From positions 9,909,318 through 9,973,317 of the forward strand of contig CAJFCV020000001.1 of the NCBI GenBank assembly GCA_904066235.2: 64,000 nucleotides of DNA, written 5' to 3'. Shown here piece by piece: positions 31,493 through 46,521 of this stretch. The notes under the pieces are model-generated. The model saw only the letters and a program-made list of their open reading frames with translations, had not been told where the DNA came from and searched no databases. Position 1 is the stretch's first letter; every line of letters begins with the position of its first letter. This DNA is from Bursaphelenchus xylophilus (taxonomy: Eukaryota; Nematoda; Chromadorea; Rhabditida; Aphelenchoididae). The translations under genes and the position numbers were made by a program.

Positions 31493-33950
31493 ATGTCTTG
31501 TCAATTCACTCTGCCATCACTAATTCACTTTTTTTTAAAACCGGTGTCTAGTATAATATCAGAGTTTTTCGCCCCGTGTCGGCGTAATTTGATTCCAAAA
31601 AAGCTGAAACTTGCCATGCTAAAATCTCAGGCGATTAGCTTTCGAATGGTGTATGTCTTGTCAATTCACTCTGCCATCACTAATTCACTTTTTTTAAAAC
31701 CGGTGTCTAGTATAATATCAGAGTTTTTCGCCCAGTGTCGGCGTAATTTGATTGCAAAAGAGCTGAAACTTGCCATGCTAAAATCTCAGGAGGTTACCTT
31801 TCGAACGGTGTATGTCTTGTCAATTCACTCCGTCATCACTAATTCACCTTTTTTCAAAACCGGTGTCTAGTATAATATCAGAGTTTTTCGCCCAGTGTCG
31901 GCGTAATTTGATTGCAAAAAAGCTGAAACTTGCCATGCTAAAATCTCAGGCGATTAGCTTTCGAATGGTGTATGTCTTGTCAATTCACTCCGTCATCACT
32001 AATTCACCTTTTTTCAAAACCGGTGTCTAGTATAATATCAGAGTTTTTCGCCCAGTGTCGGCGTAATTTGATTGCAAAAGAGCTGAAACTTGCCATGCTA
32101 AAATCTCAGGCGATTAGCTTTCGAATGGTGTATGTCTTGTCAATTCACTCTGCCATCACTAATTCACCTTTTTTCAAAACCGGTGTCTAGTATAATATCA
32201 GAGTTTTTCGCCCAGTGTCGGCGTAATTTGATTGCAAAAGAGCTGAAACTTGCCATGCTAAAATCTCAGGCGATTACCTTTCGAACGGTGTATGTCTTGT
32301 CAATTCACTCCGTCATCACTAATTCACCTTTTTTCAAAACCGGTGTCTAGTATAATATCAGAGTTTTTCGCCCAGTGTCGGCGTAATTTGATTGCAAAAG
32401 AGCTGAAACTTGCCATGCTAAAATCTCAGGCGATTAGCTTTCGAATGGTGTATGTCTTGTCAATTCACTCCTTCATGACTAATTCACTTTTTTTAAAACC
32501 GGTGTCTAGTATAATATCAGAGTTTTTCGCCCAGTGTCGGCGTAATTTGATTGCAAAAGAGCTGAAACTTGCCATGCTAAAATCTCAGGCGATTAGCTTT
32601 CGAATGGTGTATGTCTTGTCAATTCACTCTGCCATCACTAATTCACCTTTTTTTAAAACCGGTGTCTAGTATAATATCAGAGTTTTTCGCCCAGTGTCGG
32701 CGTAATTTGATTGCAAAAGAGCTGAAACTTGCCATGCTAAAATCTCAGGCGATTAGCTTTCGAATGGTGTATGTCTTGTCAATTCACTCCTGTCATCACT
32801 AATTCACTTTTTTTTAAAACCGGTGTCTAGTATAATATCAGAGTTTTTCGCCCAGTGTCGGCGTAATTTGATTGCAAAAGAGCTGAAACTTGCCATGCTA
32901 AAATCTCAGGCGATTAGCTTTCGAATGGTGTATGTCTTGTCAATTCACTCTGCCATCACTAATTCACTTTTTTTTAAAACCGGTGTCTAGTATAATATCA
33001 GAGTTTTTCGCCCCGTGTCGGCGTAATTTGATTCCAAAAAAGCTGAAACTTGCCATGCTAAAATCTCAGGCGATTAGCTTTCGAATGGTGTATGTCTTGT
33101 CAATTCACTCTGCCATCACTAATTCACTTTTTTTTAAAACCGGTGTCTAGTATAATATCAGAGTTTTTCGCCCAGTGTCGGCGTAATTTGATTGCAAAAG
33201 AGCTGAAACTTGCCATGCTAAAATCTCAGGAGGTTACCTTTCGAACGGTGTATGTCTTGTCAATTCACTCCGTCATCACTAATTCACCTTTTTTCAAAAC
33301 CGGTGTCTAGTATAATATCAGAGTTTTTCGCCCAGTGTCGGCGTAATTTGATTGCAAAAAAGCTGAAACTTGCCATGCTAAAATCTCAGGCGATTAGCTT
33401 TCGAATGGTGTATGTCTTGTCAATTCACTCCGTCATCACTAATTCACCTTTTTTCAAAACCGGTGTCTAGTATAATATCAGAGTTTTTCGCCCAGTGTCG
33501 GCGTAATTTGATTGCAAAAGAGCTGAAACTTGCCATGCTAAAATCTCAGGCGATTAGCTTTCGAATGGTGTATGTCTTGTCAATTCACTCTGCCATCACT
33601 AATTCACCTTTTTTCAAAACCGGTGTCTAGTATAATATCAGAGTTTTTCGCCCAGTGTCGGCGTAATTTGATTGCAAAAGAGCTGAAACTTGCCATGCTA
33701 AAATCTCAGGCGATTACCTTTCGAACGGTGTATGTCTTGTCAATTCACTCCGTCATCACTAATTCACCTTTTTTCAAAACCGGTGTCTAGTATAATATCA
33801 GAGTTTTTCGCCCAGTGTCGGCGTAATTTGATTGCAAAAGAGCTGAAACTTGCCATGCTAAAATCTCAGGCGATTAGCTTTCGAATGGTGTATGTCTTGT
33901 CAATTCACTCCGTCATCACTAATTCACTTTTTTTCAAAACCGGTGTCTAG
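31493..33950 (+). repeat. 9-mer higher-order unit (1,440 bp) in tandem
   Basis: Landmark monomers at 31493, 31812, 31972, 32132 and 32292 recur in the same order at 32932, 33252, 33412, 33572 and 33732, a shift of 1,439-1,440 bp (nine monomers). The same marker block appears again from 36133 and from 44284. Confidence 0.75.
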
Positions 33951-36900
33951 TATAATATCAGAGTTTTTCGCCCAGTGTCGGCGTAATTTGATTGCAAAAG
34001 AGCTGAAACTTGCCATGCTAAAATCTCAGGCGATTAGCTTTCGAATGGTGTATGTCTTGTCAATTCACTCTGCCATCACTAATTCACCTTTTTTCAAAAC
34101 CGGTGTCTAGTATAATATCAGAGTTTTTCGCCCAGTGTCGGCGTAATTTGATTGCAAAAGAGCTGAAACTTGCCATGCTAAAATCTCAGGCGATTAGCTT
34201 TCGAATGGTGTATGTCTTGTCAATTCACTCCTGTCATCACTAATTCACTTTTTTTTAAAACCGGTGTCTAGTATAATATCAGAGTTTTTCGCCCAGTGTC
34301 GGCGTAATTTGATTGCAAAAGAGCTGAAACTTGCCATGCTAAAATCTCAGGCGATTAGCTTTCGAATGGTGTATGTCTTGTCAATTCACTCCGTCATCAC
34401 TAATTCACCTTTTTTCAAAACCGGTGTCTAGTATAATATCAGAGTTTTTCGCCCAGTGTCGGCGTAATTTGATTGCAAAAGAGCTGAAACTTGCCATGCT
34501 AAAATCTCAGGCGATTAGCTTTCGAATGGTGTATGTCTTGTCAATTCACTCTGCCATCACTAATTCACCTTTTTTCAAAACCGGTGTCTAGTATAATATC
34601 AGAGTTTTTCGCCCAGTGTCGGCGTAATTTGATTGCAAAAGAGCTGAAACTTGCCATGCTAAAATCTCAGGCGATTACCTTTCGAACGGTGTATGTCTTG
34701 TCAATTCACTCCGTCATCACTAATTCACCTTTTTTCAAAACCGGTGTCTAGTATAATATCAGAGTTTTTCGCCCAGTGTCGGCGTAATTTGATTGCAAAA
34801 GAGCTGAAACTTGCCATGCTAAAATCTCAGGCGATTAGCTTTCGAATGGTGTATGTCTTGTCAATTCACTCCTGTCATGACTAATTCACTTTTTTTAAAA
34901 CCGGTGTCTAGTATAATATCAGAGTTTTTCGCCCAGTGTCGGCGTAATTTGATTGCAAAAGAGCTGAAACTTGCCATGCTAAAATCTCAGGCGATTAGCT
35001 TTCGAATGGTGTATGTCTTGTCAATTCACTCTGCCATCACTAATTCACCTTTTTTCAAAACCGGTGTCTGGTATAATATCAGAGTTTTTCGCCCAGTGTC
35101 GGCGTAATTTGATTGCAAAAGAGCTGAAACTTGCCATGCTAAAATCTCAGGCGATTAGCTTTCGAATGGTGTATGTCTTGTCAATTCACTCCTGTCATCA
35201 CTAATTCACTTTTTTTAAAACCGGTGTCTAGTATAATATCAGAGTTTTTCGCCCAGTGTCGGCGTAATTTGATTGCAAAAGAGCTGAAACTTGCCATGCT
35301 AAAATCTCAGGCGATTAGCTTTCGAATGGTGTATGTCTTGTCAATTCACTCCGTCATCACTAATTCACCTTTTTTCAAAACCGGTGTCTAGTATAATATC
35401 AGAGTTTTTCGCCCAGTGTCGGCGTAATTTGATTGCAAAAGAGCTGAAACTTGCCATGCTAAAATCTCAGGCGATTAGCTTTCGAATGGTGTATGTCTTG
35501 TCAATTCACTCTGCCATCACTAATTCACCTTTTTTCAAAACCGGTGTCTAGTATAATATCAGAGTTTTTCGCCCAGTGTCGGCGTAATTTGATTGCAAAA
35601 GAGCTGAAACTTGCCATGCTAAAATCTCAGGCGATTAGCTTTCGAATGGTGTATGTCTTGTCAATTCACTCCGTCATCACTAATTCACCTTTTTTCAAAA
35701 CCGGTGTCTAGTATAATATCAGAGTTTTTCGCCCAGTGTCGGCGTAATTTGATTGCAAAAGAGCTGAAACTTGCCATGCTAAAATCTCAGGCGATTAGCT
35801 TTCGAATGGTGTATGTCTTGTCAATTCACTCCGTCATCACTAATTCACTTTTTTTTAAAACCGGTGTCTAGTATAATATCAGAGTTTTTCGCCCAGTGTC
35901 GGCGTAATTTGATTGCAAAAGAGCTGAAACTTGCCATGCTAAAATCTCAGGCGATTAGCTTTCGAATGGTGTATGTCTTGTCAATTCACTCCTGTCATCA
36001 CTAATTCACTTTTTTTAAAACCGGTGTCTAGTATAATATCAGAGTTTTTCGCCCAGTGTCGGCGTAATTTGATTGCAAAAGAGCTGAAACTTGCCATGCT
36101 AAAATCTCAGGCGATTAGCTTTCGAATGGTGTATGTCTTGTCAATTCACTCTGCCATCACTAATTCACTTTTTTTTAAAACCGGTGTCTAGTATAATATC
36201 AGAGTTTTTCGCCCCGTGTCGGCGTAATTTGATTCCAAAAAAGCTGAAACTTGCCATGCTAAAATCTCAGGCGATTAGCTTTCGAATGGTGTATGTCTTG
36301 TCAATTCACTCTGCCATCACTAATTCACTTTTTTTAAAACCGGTGTCTAGTATAATATCAGAGTTTTTCGCCCAGTGTCGGCGTAATTTGATTGCAAAAG
36401 AGCTGAAACTTGCCATGCTAAAATCTCAGGAGGTTACCTTTCGAACGGTGTATGTCTTGTCAATTCACTCCGTCATCACTAATTCACCTTTTTTCAAAAC
36501 CGGTGTCTAGTATAATATCAGAGTTTTTCGCCCAGTGTCGGCGTAATTTGATTGCAAAAGAGCTGAAACTTGCCATGCTAAAATCTCAGGCGATTAGCTT
36601 TCGAATGGTGTATGTCTTGTCAATTCACTCCGTCATCACTAATTCACCTTTTTTCAAAACCGGTGTCTAGTATAATATCAGAGTTTTTCGCCCAGTGTCG
36701 GCGTAATTTGATTGCAAAAGAGCTGAAACTTGCCATGCTAAAATCTCAGGCGATTAGCTTTCGAATGGTGTATGTCTTGTCAATTCACTCTGCCATCACT
36801 AATTCACCTTTTTTCAAAACCGGTGTCTAGTATAATATCAGAGTTTTTCGCCCAGTGTCGGCGTAATTTGATTGCAAAAGAGCTGAAACTTGCCATGCTA

Positions 36901-39900
36901 AAATCTCAGGCGATTACCTTTCGAACGGTGTATGTCTTGTCAATTCACTCCGTCATCACTAATTCACTTTTTTTAAAACCGGTGTCTAGTATAATATCAG
37001 AGTTTTTCGCCCAGTGTCGGCGTAATTTGATTGCAAAAGAGCTGAAACTTGCCATGCTAAAATCTCAGGCGATTAGCTTTCGAATGGTGTATGTCTTGTC
37101 AATTCACTCCGTCATCACTAATTCACTTTTTTTAAAACCGGTGTCTAGTATAATATCAGAGTTTTTCGCCCAGTGTCGGCGTAATTTGATTGCAAAAGAG
37201 CTGAAACTTGCCATGCTAAAATCTCAGGCGATTAGCTTTCGAATGGTGTATGTCTTGTCAATTCACTCTGCCATCACTAATTCACCTTTTTTCAAAACCG
37301 GTGTCTAGTATAATATCAGAGTTTTTCGCCCAGTGTCGGCGTAATTTGATTGCAAAAGAGCTGAAACTTGCCATGCTAAAATCTCAGGCGATTACCTTTC
37401 GAACGGTGTATGTCTTGTCAATTCACTCCGTCATCACTAATTCACCTTTTTTCAAAACCGGTGTCTAGTATAATATCAGAGTTTTTCGCCCAGTGTCGGC
37501 GTAATTTGATTGCAAAAGAGCTGAAACTTGCCATGCTAAAATCTCAGGCGATTAGCTTTCGAATGGTGTATGTCTTGTCAATTCACTCTGCCATCACTAA
37601 TTCACCTTTTTTCAAAACCGGTGTCTAGTATAATATCAGAGTTTTTCGCCCAGTGTCGGCGTAATTTGATTGCAAAAGAGCTGAAACTTGCCATGCTAAA
37701 ATCTCAGGCGATTACCTTTCGAACGGTGTATGTCTTGTCAATTCACTCCGTCATCACTAATTCACTTTTTTTTAAAACCGGTGTCTAGTATAATATCAGA
37801 GTTTTTCGCCCAGTGTCGGCGTAATTTGATTGCAAAAGAGCTGAAACTTGCCATGCTAAAATCTCAGGCGATTAGCTTTCGAATGGTGTATGTCTTGTCA
37901 ATTCACTCTGTCATCACTAATTCACCTTTTTTCAAAACCGGTGTCTAGTATAATATCAGAGTTTTTCGCCCAGTGTCGGCGTAATTTGATTGCAAAAGAG
38001 CTGAAACTTGCCATGCTAAAATCTCAGGCGATTAGCTTTCGAATGGTGTATGTCTTGTCAATTCACTCCGTCATCACTAATTCACTTTTTTTAAAACCGG
38101 TGTCTAGTATAATATCAGAGTTTTTCGCCCAGTGTCGGCGTAATTTGATTGCAAAAAAGCTGAAACTTGCCATGCTAAAATCTCAGGCGATTAGCTTTCG
38201 AATGGTGTATGTCTTGTCAATTCACTCCGTCATCACTAATTCACCTTTTTTCAAAACCGGTGTCTAGTATAATATCAGAGTTTTTCGCCCAGTGTCGGCG
38301 TAATTTGATTGCAAAAGAGCTGAAACTTGCCATGCTAAAATCTCAGGCGATTAGCTTTCGAATGGTGTATGTCTTGTCAATTCACTCTGCCATCACTAAT
38401 TCACCTTTTTTCAAAACCGGTGTCTAGTATAATATCAGAGTTTTTCGCCCAGTGTCGGCGTAATTTGATTGCAAAAGAGCTGAAACTTGCCATGCTAAAA
38501 TCTCAGGCGATTACCTTTCGAACGGTGTATGTCTTGTCAATTCACTCCGTCATCACTAATTCACTTTTTTTTAAAACCGGTGTCTAGTATAATATCAGAG
38601 TTTTTCGCCCAGTGTCGGCGTAATTTGATTGCAAAAGAGCTGAAACTTGCCATGCTAAAATCTCAGGCGATTAGCTTTCGAATGGTGTATGTCTTGTCAA
38701 TTCACTCCTTCATGACTAATTCACTTTTTTTTAAAACCGGTGTCTAGTATAATATCAGAGTTTTTCGCCCAGTGTCGGCGTAATTTGATTGCAAAAGAGC
38801 TGAAACTTGCCATGCTAAAATCTCAGGCGATTAGCTTTCGAATGGTGTATGTCTTGTCAATTCACTCTGCCATCACTAATTCACCTTTTTTCAAAACCGG
38901 TGTCTAGTATAATATCAGAGTTTTTCGCCCAGTGTCGGCGTAATTTGATTGCAAAAGAGCTGAAACTTGCCATGCTAAAATCTCAGGCGATTACCTTTCG
39001 AACGGTGTATGTCTTGTCAATTCACTCCGTCATCACTAATTCACCTTTTTTCAAAACCGGTGTCTAGTATAATATCAGAGTTTTTCGCCCAGTGTCGGCG
39101 TAATTTGATTGCAAAAGAGCTGAAACTTGCCATGCTAAAATCTCAGGCGATTAGCTTTCGAATGGTGTATGTCTTGTCAATTCACTCTGCCATCACTAAT
39201 TCACCTTTTTTCAAAACCGGTGTCTAGTATAATATCAGAGTTTTTCGCCCAGTGTCGGCGTAATTTGATTGCAAAAGAGCTGAAACTTGCCATGCTAAAA
39301 TCTCAGGCGATTACCTTTCGAACGGTGTATGTCTTGTCAATTCACTCCGTCATCACTAATTCACTTTTTTTAAAACCGGTGTCTAGTATAATATCAGAGT
39401 TTTTCGCCCAGTGTCGGCGTAATTTGATTGCAAAAGAGCTGAAACTTGCCATGCTAAAATCTCAGGCGATTAGCTTTCGAATGGTGTATGTCTTGTCAAT
39501 TCACTCTGCCATCACTAATTCACCTTTTTTCAAAACCGGTGTCTAGTATAATATCAGAGTTTTTCGCCCAGTGTCGGCGTAATTTGATTGCAAAAGAGCT
39601 GAAACTTGCCATGCTAAAATCTCAGGCGATTACCTTTCGAACGGTGTATGTCTTGTCAATTCACTCCGTCATCACTAATTCACTTTTTTTAAAACCGGTG
39701 TCTAGTATAATATCAGAGTTTTTCGCCCAGTGTCGGCGTAATTTGATTGCAAAAGAGCTGAAACTTGCCATGCTAAAATCTCAGGCGATTAGCTTTCGAA
39801 TGGTGTATGTCTTGTCAATTCACTCCGTCATCACTAATTCACTTTTTTTAAAACCGGTGTCTAGTATAATATCAGAGTTTTTCGCCCAGTGTCGGCGTAA

Positions 39901-42900
39901 TTTGATTGCAAAAGAGCTGAAACTTGCCATGCTAAAATCTCAGGCGATTAGCTTTCGAATGGTGTATGTCTTGTCAATTCACTCCGTCATCACTAATTCA
40001 CCTTTTTTCAAAACCGGTGTCTAGTATAATATCAGAGTTTTTCGCCCAGTGTCGGCGTAATTTGATTGCAAAAGAGCTGAAACTTGCCATGCTAAAATCT
40101 CAGGCGATTAGCTTTCGAATGGTGTATGTCTTGTCAATTCACTCCGTCATCACTAATTCACCTTTTTTCAAAACCGGTGTCTAGTATAATATCAGAGTTT
40201 TTCGCCCAGTGTCGGCGTAATTTGATTGCAAAAGAGCTGAAACTTGCCATGCTAAAATCTCAGGCGATTAGCTTTCGAATGGTGTATGTCTTGTCAATTC
40301 ACTCTGCCATCACTAATTCACCTTTTTTCAAAACCGGTGTCTAGTATAATATCAGAGTTTTTCGCCCAGTGTCGGCGTAATTTGATTGCAAAAGAGCTGA
40401 AACTTGCCATGCTAAAATCTCAGGCGATTACCTTTCGAACGGTGTATGTCTTGTCAATTCACTCCGTCATCACTAATTCACCTTTTTTCAAAACCGGTGT
40501 CTAGTATAATATCAGAGTTTTTCGCCCAGTGTCGGCGTAATTTGATTGCAAAAGAGCTGAAACTTGCCATGCTAAAATCTCAGGCGATTAGCTTTCGAAT
40601 GGTGTATGTCTTGTCAATTCACTCCGTCATCACTAATTCACCTTTTTTTAAAACCGGTGTCTAGTATAATATCAGAGTTTTTCGCCCAGTGTCGGCGTAA
40701 TTTGATTGCAAAAGAGCTGAAACTTGCCATGCTAAAATCTCAGGCGATTAGCTTTCGAATGGTGTATGTCTTGTCAATTCACTCTGCCATCACTAATTCA
40801 CCTTTTTTCAAAACCGGTGTCTAGTATAATATCAGAGTTTTTCGCCCAGTGTCGGCGTAATTTGATTGCAAAAGAGCTGAAACTTGCCATGCTAAAATCT
40901 CAGGCGATTAGCTTTCGAATGGTGTATGTCTTGTCAATTCACTCCGTCATCACTAATTCACCTTTTTTCAAAACCGGTGTCTAGTATAATATCAGAGTTT
41001 TTCGCCCAGTGTCGGCGTAATTTGATTGCAAAAGAGCTGAAACTTGCCATGCTAAAATCTCAGGCGATTAGCTTTCGAATGGTGTATGTCTTGTCAATTC
41101 ACTCTGCCATCACTAATTCACCTTTTTTCAAAACCGGTGTCTAGTATAATATCAGAGTTTTTCGCCCAGTGTCGGCGTAATTTGATTGCAAAAGAGCTGA
41201 AACTTGCCATGCTAAAATCTCAGGCGATTAGCTTTCGAATGGTGTATGTCTTGTCAATTCACTCTGTCATCACTAATTCACTTTTTTTAAAACCGGTGTC
41301 TAGTATAATATCAGAGTTTTTCGCCCAGTGTCGGCGTAATTTGATTGCAAAAGAGCTGAAACTTGCCATGCTAAAATCTCAGGCGATTAGCTTTCGAATG
41401 GTGTATGTCTTGTCAATTCACTCCGTCATCACTAATTCACCTTTTTTCAAAACCGGTGTCTAGTATAATATCAGAGTTTTTCGCCCAGTGTCGGCGTAAT
41501 TTGATTGCAAAAGAGCTGAAACTTGCCATGCTAAAATCTCAGGCGATTAGCTTTCGAATGGTGTATGTCTTGTCAATTCACTCCGTCATCACTAATTCAC
41601 CTTTTTTTAAAACCGGTGTCTAGTATAATATCAGAGTTTTTCGCCCAGTGTCGGCGTAATTTGATTGCAAAAGAGCTGAAACTTGCCATGCTAAAATCTC
41701 AGGCGATTAGCTTTCGAATGGTGTATGTCTTGTCAATTCACTCTGCCATCACTAATTCACCTTTTTTCAAAACCGGTGTCTAGTATAATATCAGAGTTTT
41801 TCGCCCAGTGTCGGCGTAATTTGATTGCAAAAGAGCTGAAACTTGCCATGCTAAAATCTCAGGCGATTAGCTTTCGAATGGTGTATGTCTTGTCAATTCA
41901 CTCCGTCATCACTAATTCACCTTTTTTCAAAACCGGTGTCTAGTATAATATCAGAGTTTTTCGCCCAGTGTCGGCGTAATTTGATTGCAAAAGAGCTGAA
42001 ACTTGCCATGCTAAAATCTCAGGCGATTAGCTTTCGAATGGTGTATGTCTTGTCAATTCACTCCGTCATCACTAATTCACCTTTTTTCAAAACCGGTGTC
42101 TAGTATAATATCAGAGTTTTTCGCCCAGTGTCGGCGTAATTTGATTGCAAAAGAGCTGAAACTTGCCATGCTAAAATCTCAGGCGATTACCTTTCGAATG
42201 GTGTATGTCTTGTCAATTCACTCTGTCATCACTAATTCACCTTTTTTTAAAACCGGTGTCTAGTATAATATCAGAGTTTTTCGCCCAGTGTCGGCGTAAT
42301 TTGATTGCAAAAGAGCTGAAACTTGCCATGCTAAAATCTCAGGCGATTAGCTTTCGAATGGTGTATGTCTTGTCAATTCACTCCTGTCATCACTAATTCA
42401 CTTTTTTTAAAACCGGTGTCTAGTATAATATCAGAGTTTTTCGCCCAGTGTCGGCGTAATTTGATTGCAAAAGAGCTGAAACTTGCCATGCTAAAATCTC
42501 AGGCGATTAGCTTTCGAATGGTGTATGTCTTGTCAATTCACTCCGTCATCACTAATTCACCTTTTTTCAAAACCGGTGTCTAGTATAATATCAGAGTTTT
42601 TCGCCCAGTGTCGGCGTAATTTGATTGCAAAAGAGCTGAAACTTGCCATGCTAAAATCTCAGGCGATTAGCTTTCGAATGGTGTATGTCTTGTCAATTCA
42701 CTCTGCCATCACTAATTCACCTTTTTTCAAAACCGGTGTCTAGTATAATATCAGAGTTTTTCGCCCAGTGTCGGCGTAATTTGATTGCAAAAGAGCTGAA
42801 ACTTGCCATGCTAAAATCTCAGGCGATTACCTTTCGAACGGTGTATGTCTTGTCAATTCACTCCGTCATCACTAATTCACCTTTTTTCAAAACCGGTGTC

Positions 42901-45900
42901 TAGTATAATATCAGAGTTTTTCGCCCAGTGTCGGCGTAATTTGATTGCAAAAGAGCTGAAACTTGCCATGCTAAAATCTCAGGCGATTAGCTTTCGAATG
43001 GTGTATGTCTTGTCAATTCACTCCGTCATCACTAATTCACCTTTTTTTAAAACCGGTGTCTAGTATAATATCAGAGTTTTTCGCCCAGTGTCGGCGTAAT
43101 TTGATTGCAAAAGAGCTGAAACTTGCCATGCTAAAATCTCAGGCGATTAGCTTTCGAATGGTGTATGTCTTGTCAATTCACTCTGCCATCACTAATTCAC
43201 CTTTTTTCAAAACCGGTGTCTAGTATAATATCAGAGTTTTTCGCCCAGTGTCGGCGTAATTTGATTGCAAAAGAGCTGAAACTTGCCATGCTAAAATCTC
43301 AGGCGATTAGCTTTCGAATGGTGTATGTCTTGTCAATTCACTCCGTCATCACTAATTCACTTTTTTTTAAAACCGGTGTCTAGTATAATATCAGAGTTTT
43401 TCGCCCAGTGTCGGCGTAATTTGATTGCAAAAGAGCTGAAACTTGCCATGCTAAAATCTCAGGCGATTAGCTTTCGAATGGTGTATGTCTTGTCAATTCA
43501 CTCCGTCATCACTAATTCACCTTTTTTCAAAACCGGTGTCTAGTATAATATCAGAGTTTTTCGCCCAGTGTCGGCGTAATTTGATTGCAAAAGAGCTGAA
43601 ACTTGCCATGCTAAAATCTCAGGCGATTAGCTTTCGAATGGTGTATGTCTTGTCAATTCACTCTGCCATCACTAATTCACCTTTTTTTAAAACCGGTGTC
43701 TAGTATAATATCAGAGTTTTTCGCCCAGTGTCGGCGTAATTTGATTGCAAAAGAGCTGAAACTTGCCATGCTAAAATCTCAGGCGATTAGCTTTCGAATG
43801 GTGTATGTCTTGTCAATTCACTCCGTCATCACTAATTCACCTTTTTTCAAAACCGGTGTCTAGTATAATATCAGAGTTTTTCGCCCAGTGTCGGCGTAAT
43901 TTGATTGCAAAAGAGCTGAAACTTGCCATGCTAAAATCTCAGGCGATTAGCTTTCGAATGGTGTATGTCTTGTCAATTCACTCCGTCATCACTAATTCAC
44001 CTTTTTTTAAAACCGGTGTCTAGTATAATATCAGAGTTTTTCGCCCAGTGTCGGCGTAATTTGATTGCAAAAGAGCTGAAACTTGCCATGCTAAAATCTC
44101 AGGCGATTAGCTTTCGAATGGTGTATGTCTTGTCAATTCACTCCGTCATCACTAATTCACTTTTTTTAAAACCGGTGTCTAGTATAATATCAGAGTTTTT
44201 CGCCCAGTGTCGGCGTAATTTGATTGCAAAAGAGCTGAAACTTGCCATGCTAAAATCTCAGGCGATTAGCTTTCGAATGGTGTATGTCTTGTCAATTCAC
44301 TCTGCCATCACTAATTCACTTTTTTTTAAAACCGGTGTCTAGTATAATATCAGAGTTTTTCGCCCCGTGTCGGCGTAATTTGATTCCAAAAAAGCTGAAA
44401 CTTGCCATGCTAAAATCTCAGTCGATTAGCTTTCGAATGGTGTATGTCTTGTCAATTCACTCTGCCATCACTAATTCACTTTTTTCAAAACCGGTGTCTA
44501 GTATAATATCAGAGTTTTTCGCCCAGTGTCGGCGTAATTTGATTGCAAAAGAGCTGAAACTTGCCATGCTAAAATCTCAGGCGATTACCTTTCGAACGGT
44601 GTATGTCTTGTCAATTCACTCCGTCATCACTAATTCACCTTTTTTCAAAACCGGTGTCTAGTATAATATCAGAGTTTTTCGCCCAGTGTCGGCGTAATTT
44701 GATTGCAAAAAAGCTGAAACTTGCCATGCTAAAATCTCAGGCGATTAGCTTTCGAATGGTGTATGTCTTGTCAATTCACTCCGTCATCACTAATTCACCT
44801 TTTTTCAAAACCGGTGTCTAGTATAATATCAGAGTTTTTCGCCCAGTGTCGGCGTAATTTGATTGCAAAAGAGCTGAAACTTGCCATGCTAAAATCTCAG
44901 GCGATTAGCTTTCGAATGGTGTATGTCTTGTCAATTCACTCTGCCATCACTAATTCACCTTTTTTCAAAACCGGTGTCTAGTATAATATCAGAGTTTTTC
45001 GCCCAGTGTCGGCGTAATTTGATTGCAAAAGAGCTGAAACTTGCCATGCTAAAATCTCAGGCGATTACCTTTCGAACGGTGTATGTCTTGTCAATTCACT
45101 CCGTCATCACTAATTCACCTTTTTTTAAAACCGGTGTCTAGTATAATATCAGAGTTTTTCGCCCAGTGTCGGCGTAATTTGATTGCAAAAGAGCTGAAAC
45201 TTGCCATGCTAAAATCTCAGGCGATTAGCTTTCGAATGGTGTATGTCTTGTCAATTCACTCCGTCATCACTAATTCACTTTTTTTAAAACCGGTGTCTAG
45301 TATAATATCAGAGTTTTTCGCCCAGTGTCGGCGTAATTTGATTGCAAAAGAGCTGAAACTTGCCATGCTAAAATCTCAGGCGATTAGCTTTCGAATGGTG
45401 TATGTCTTGTCAATTCACTCTGCCATCACTAATTCACCTTTTTTCAAAACCGGTGTCTAGTATAATATCAGAGTTTTTCGCCCAGTGTCGGCGTAATTTG
45501 ATTGCAAAAGAGCTGAAACTTGCCATGCTAAAATCTCAGGCGATTAGCTTTCGAATGGTGTATGTCTTGTCAATTCACTCCGTCATCACTAATTCACCTT
45601 TTTTCAAAACCGGTGTCTAGTATAATATCAGAGTTTTTCGCCCAGTGTCGGCGTAATTTGATTGCAAAAGAGCTGAAACTTGCCATGCTAAAATCTCAGG
45701 CGATTAGCTTTCGAATGGTGTATGTCTTGTCAATTCACTCTGCCATCACTAATTCACCTTTTTTCAAAACCGGTGTCTAGTATAATATCAGAGTTTTTCG
45801 CCCAGTGTCGGCGTAATTTGATTGCAAAAGAGCTGAAACTTGCCATGCTAAAATCTCAGGCGATTACCTTTCGAACGGTGTATGTCTTGTCAATTCACTC

Positions 45901-46521
45901 CGTCATCACTAATTCACTTTTTTTTAAAACCGGTGTCTAGTATAATATCAGAGTTTTTCGCCCAGTGTCGGCGTAATTTGATTGCAAAAGAGCTGAAACT
46001 TGCCATGCTAAAATCTCAGGCGATTAGCTTTCGAATGGTGTATGTCTTGTCAATTCACTCTGCCATCACTAATTCACTTTTTTTCAAAACCGGTGTCTAG
46101 TATAATATCAGAGTTTTTCGCCCAGTGTCGGCGTAATTTGATTGCAAAAGAGCTGAAACTTGCCATGCTAAAATCTCAGGCGATTAGCTTTCGAATGGTG
46201 TATGTCTTGTCAATTCACTCCGTCATCACTAATTCACCTTTTTTTAAAACCGGTGTCTAGTATAATATCAGAGTTTTTCGCCCAGTGTCGGCGTAATTTG
46301 ATTGCAAAAGAGCTGAAACTTGCCATGCTAAAATCTCAGGCGATTAGCTTTCGAATGGTGTATGTCTTGTCAATTCACTCCGTCATCACTAATTCACCTT
46401 TTTTCAAAACCGGTGTCTAGTATAATATCAGAGTTTTTCGCCCAGTGTCGGCGTAATTTGATTGCAAAAGAGCTGAAACTTGCCATGCTAAAATCTCAGG
46501 CGATTAGCTTTCGAATGGTGT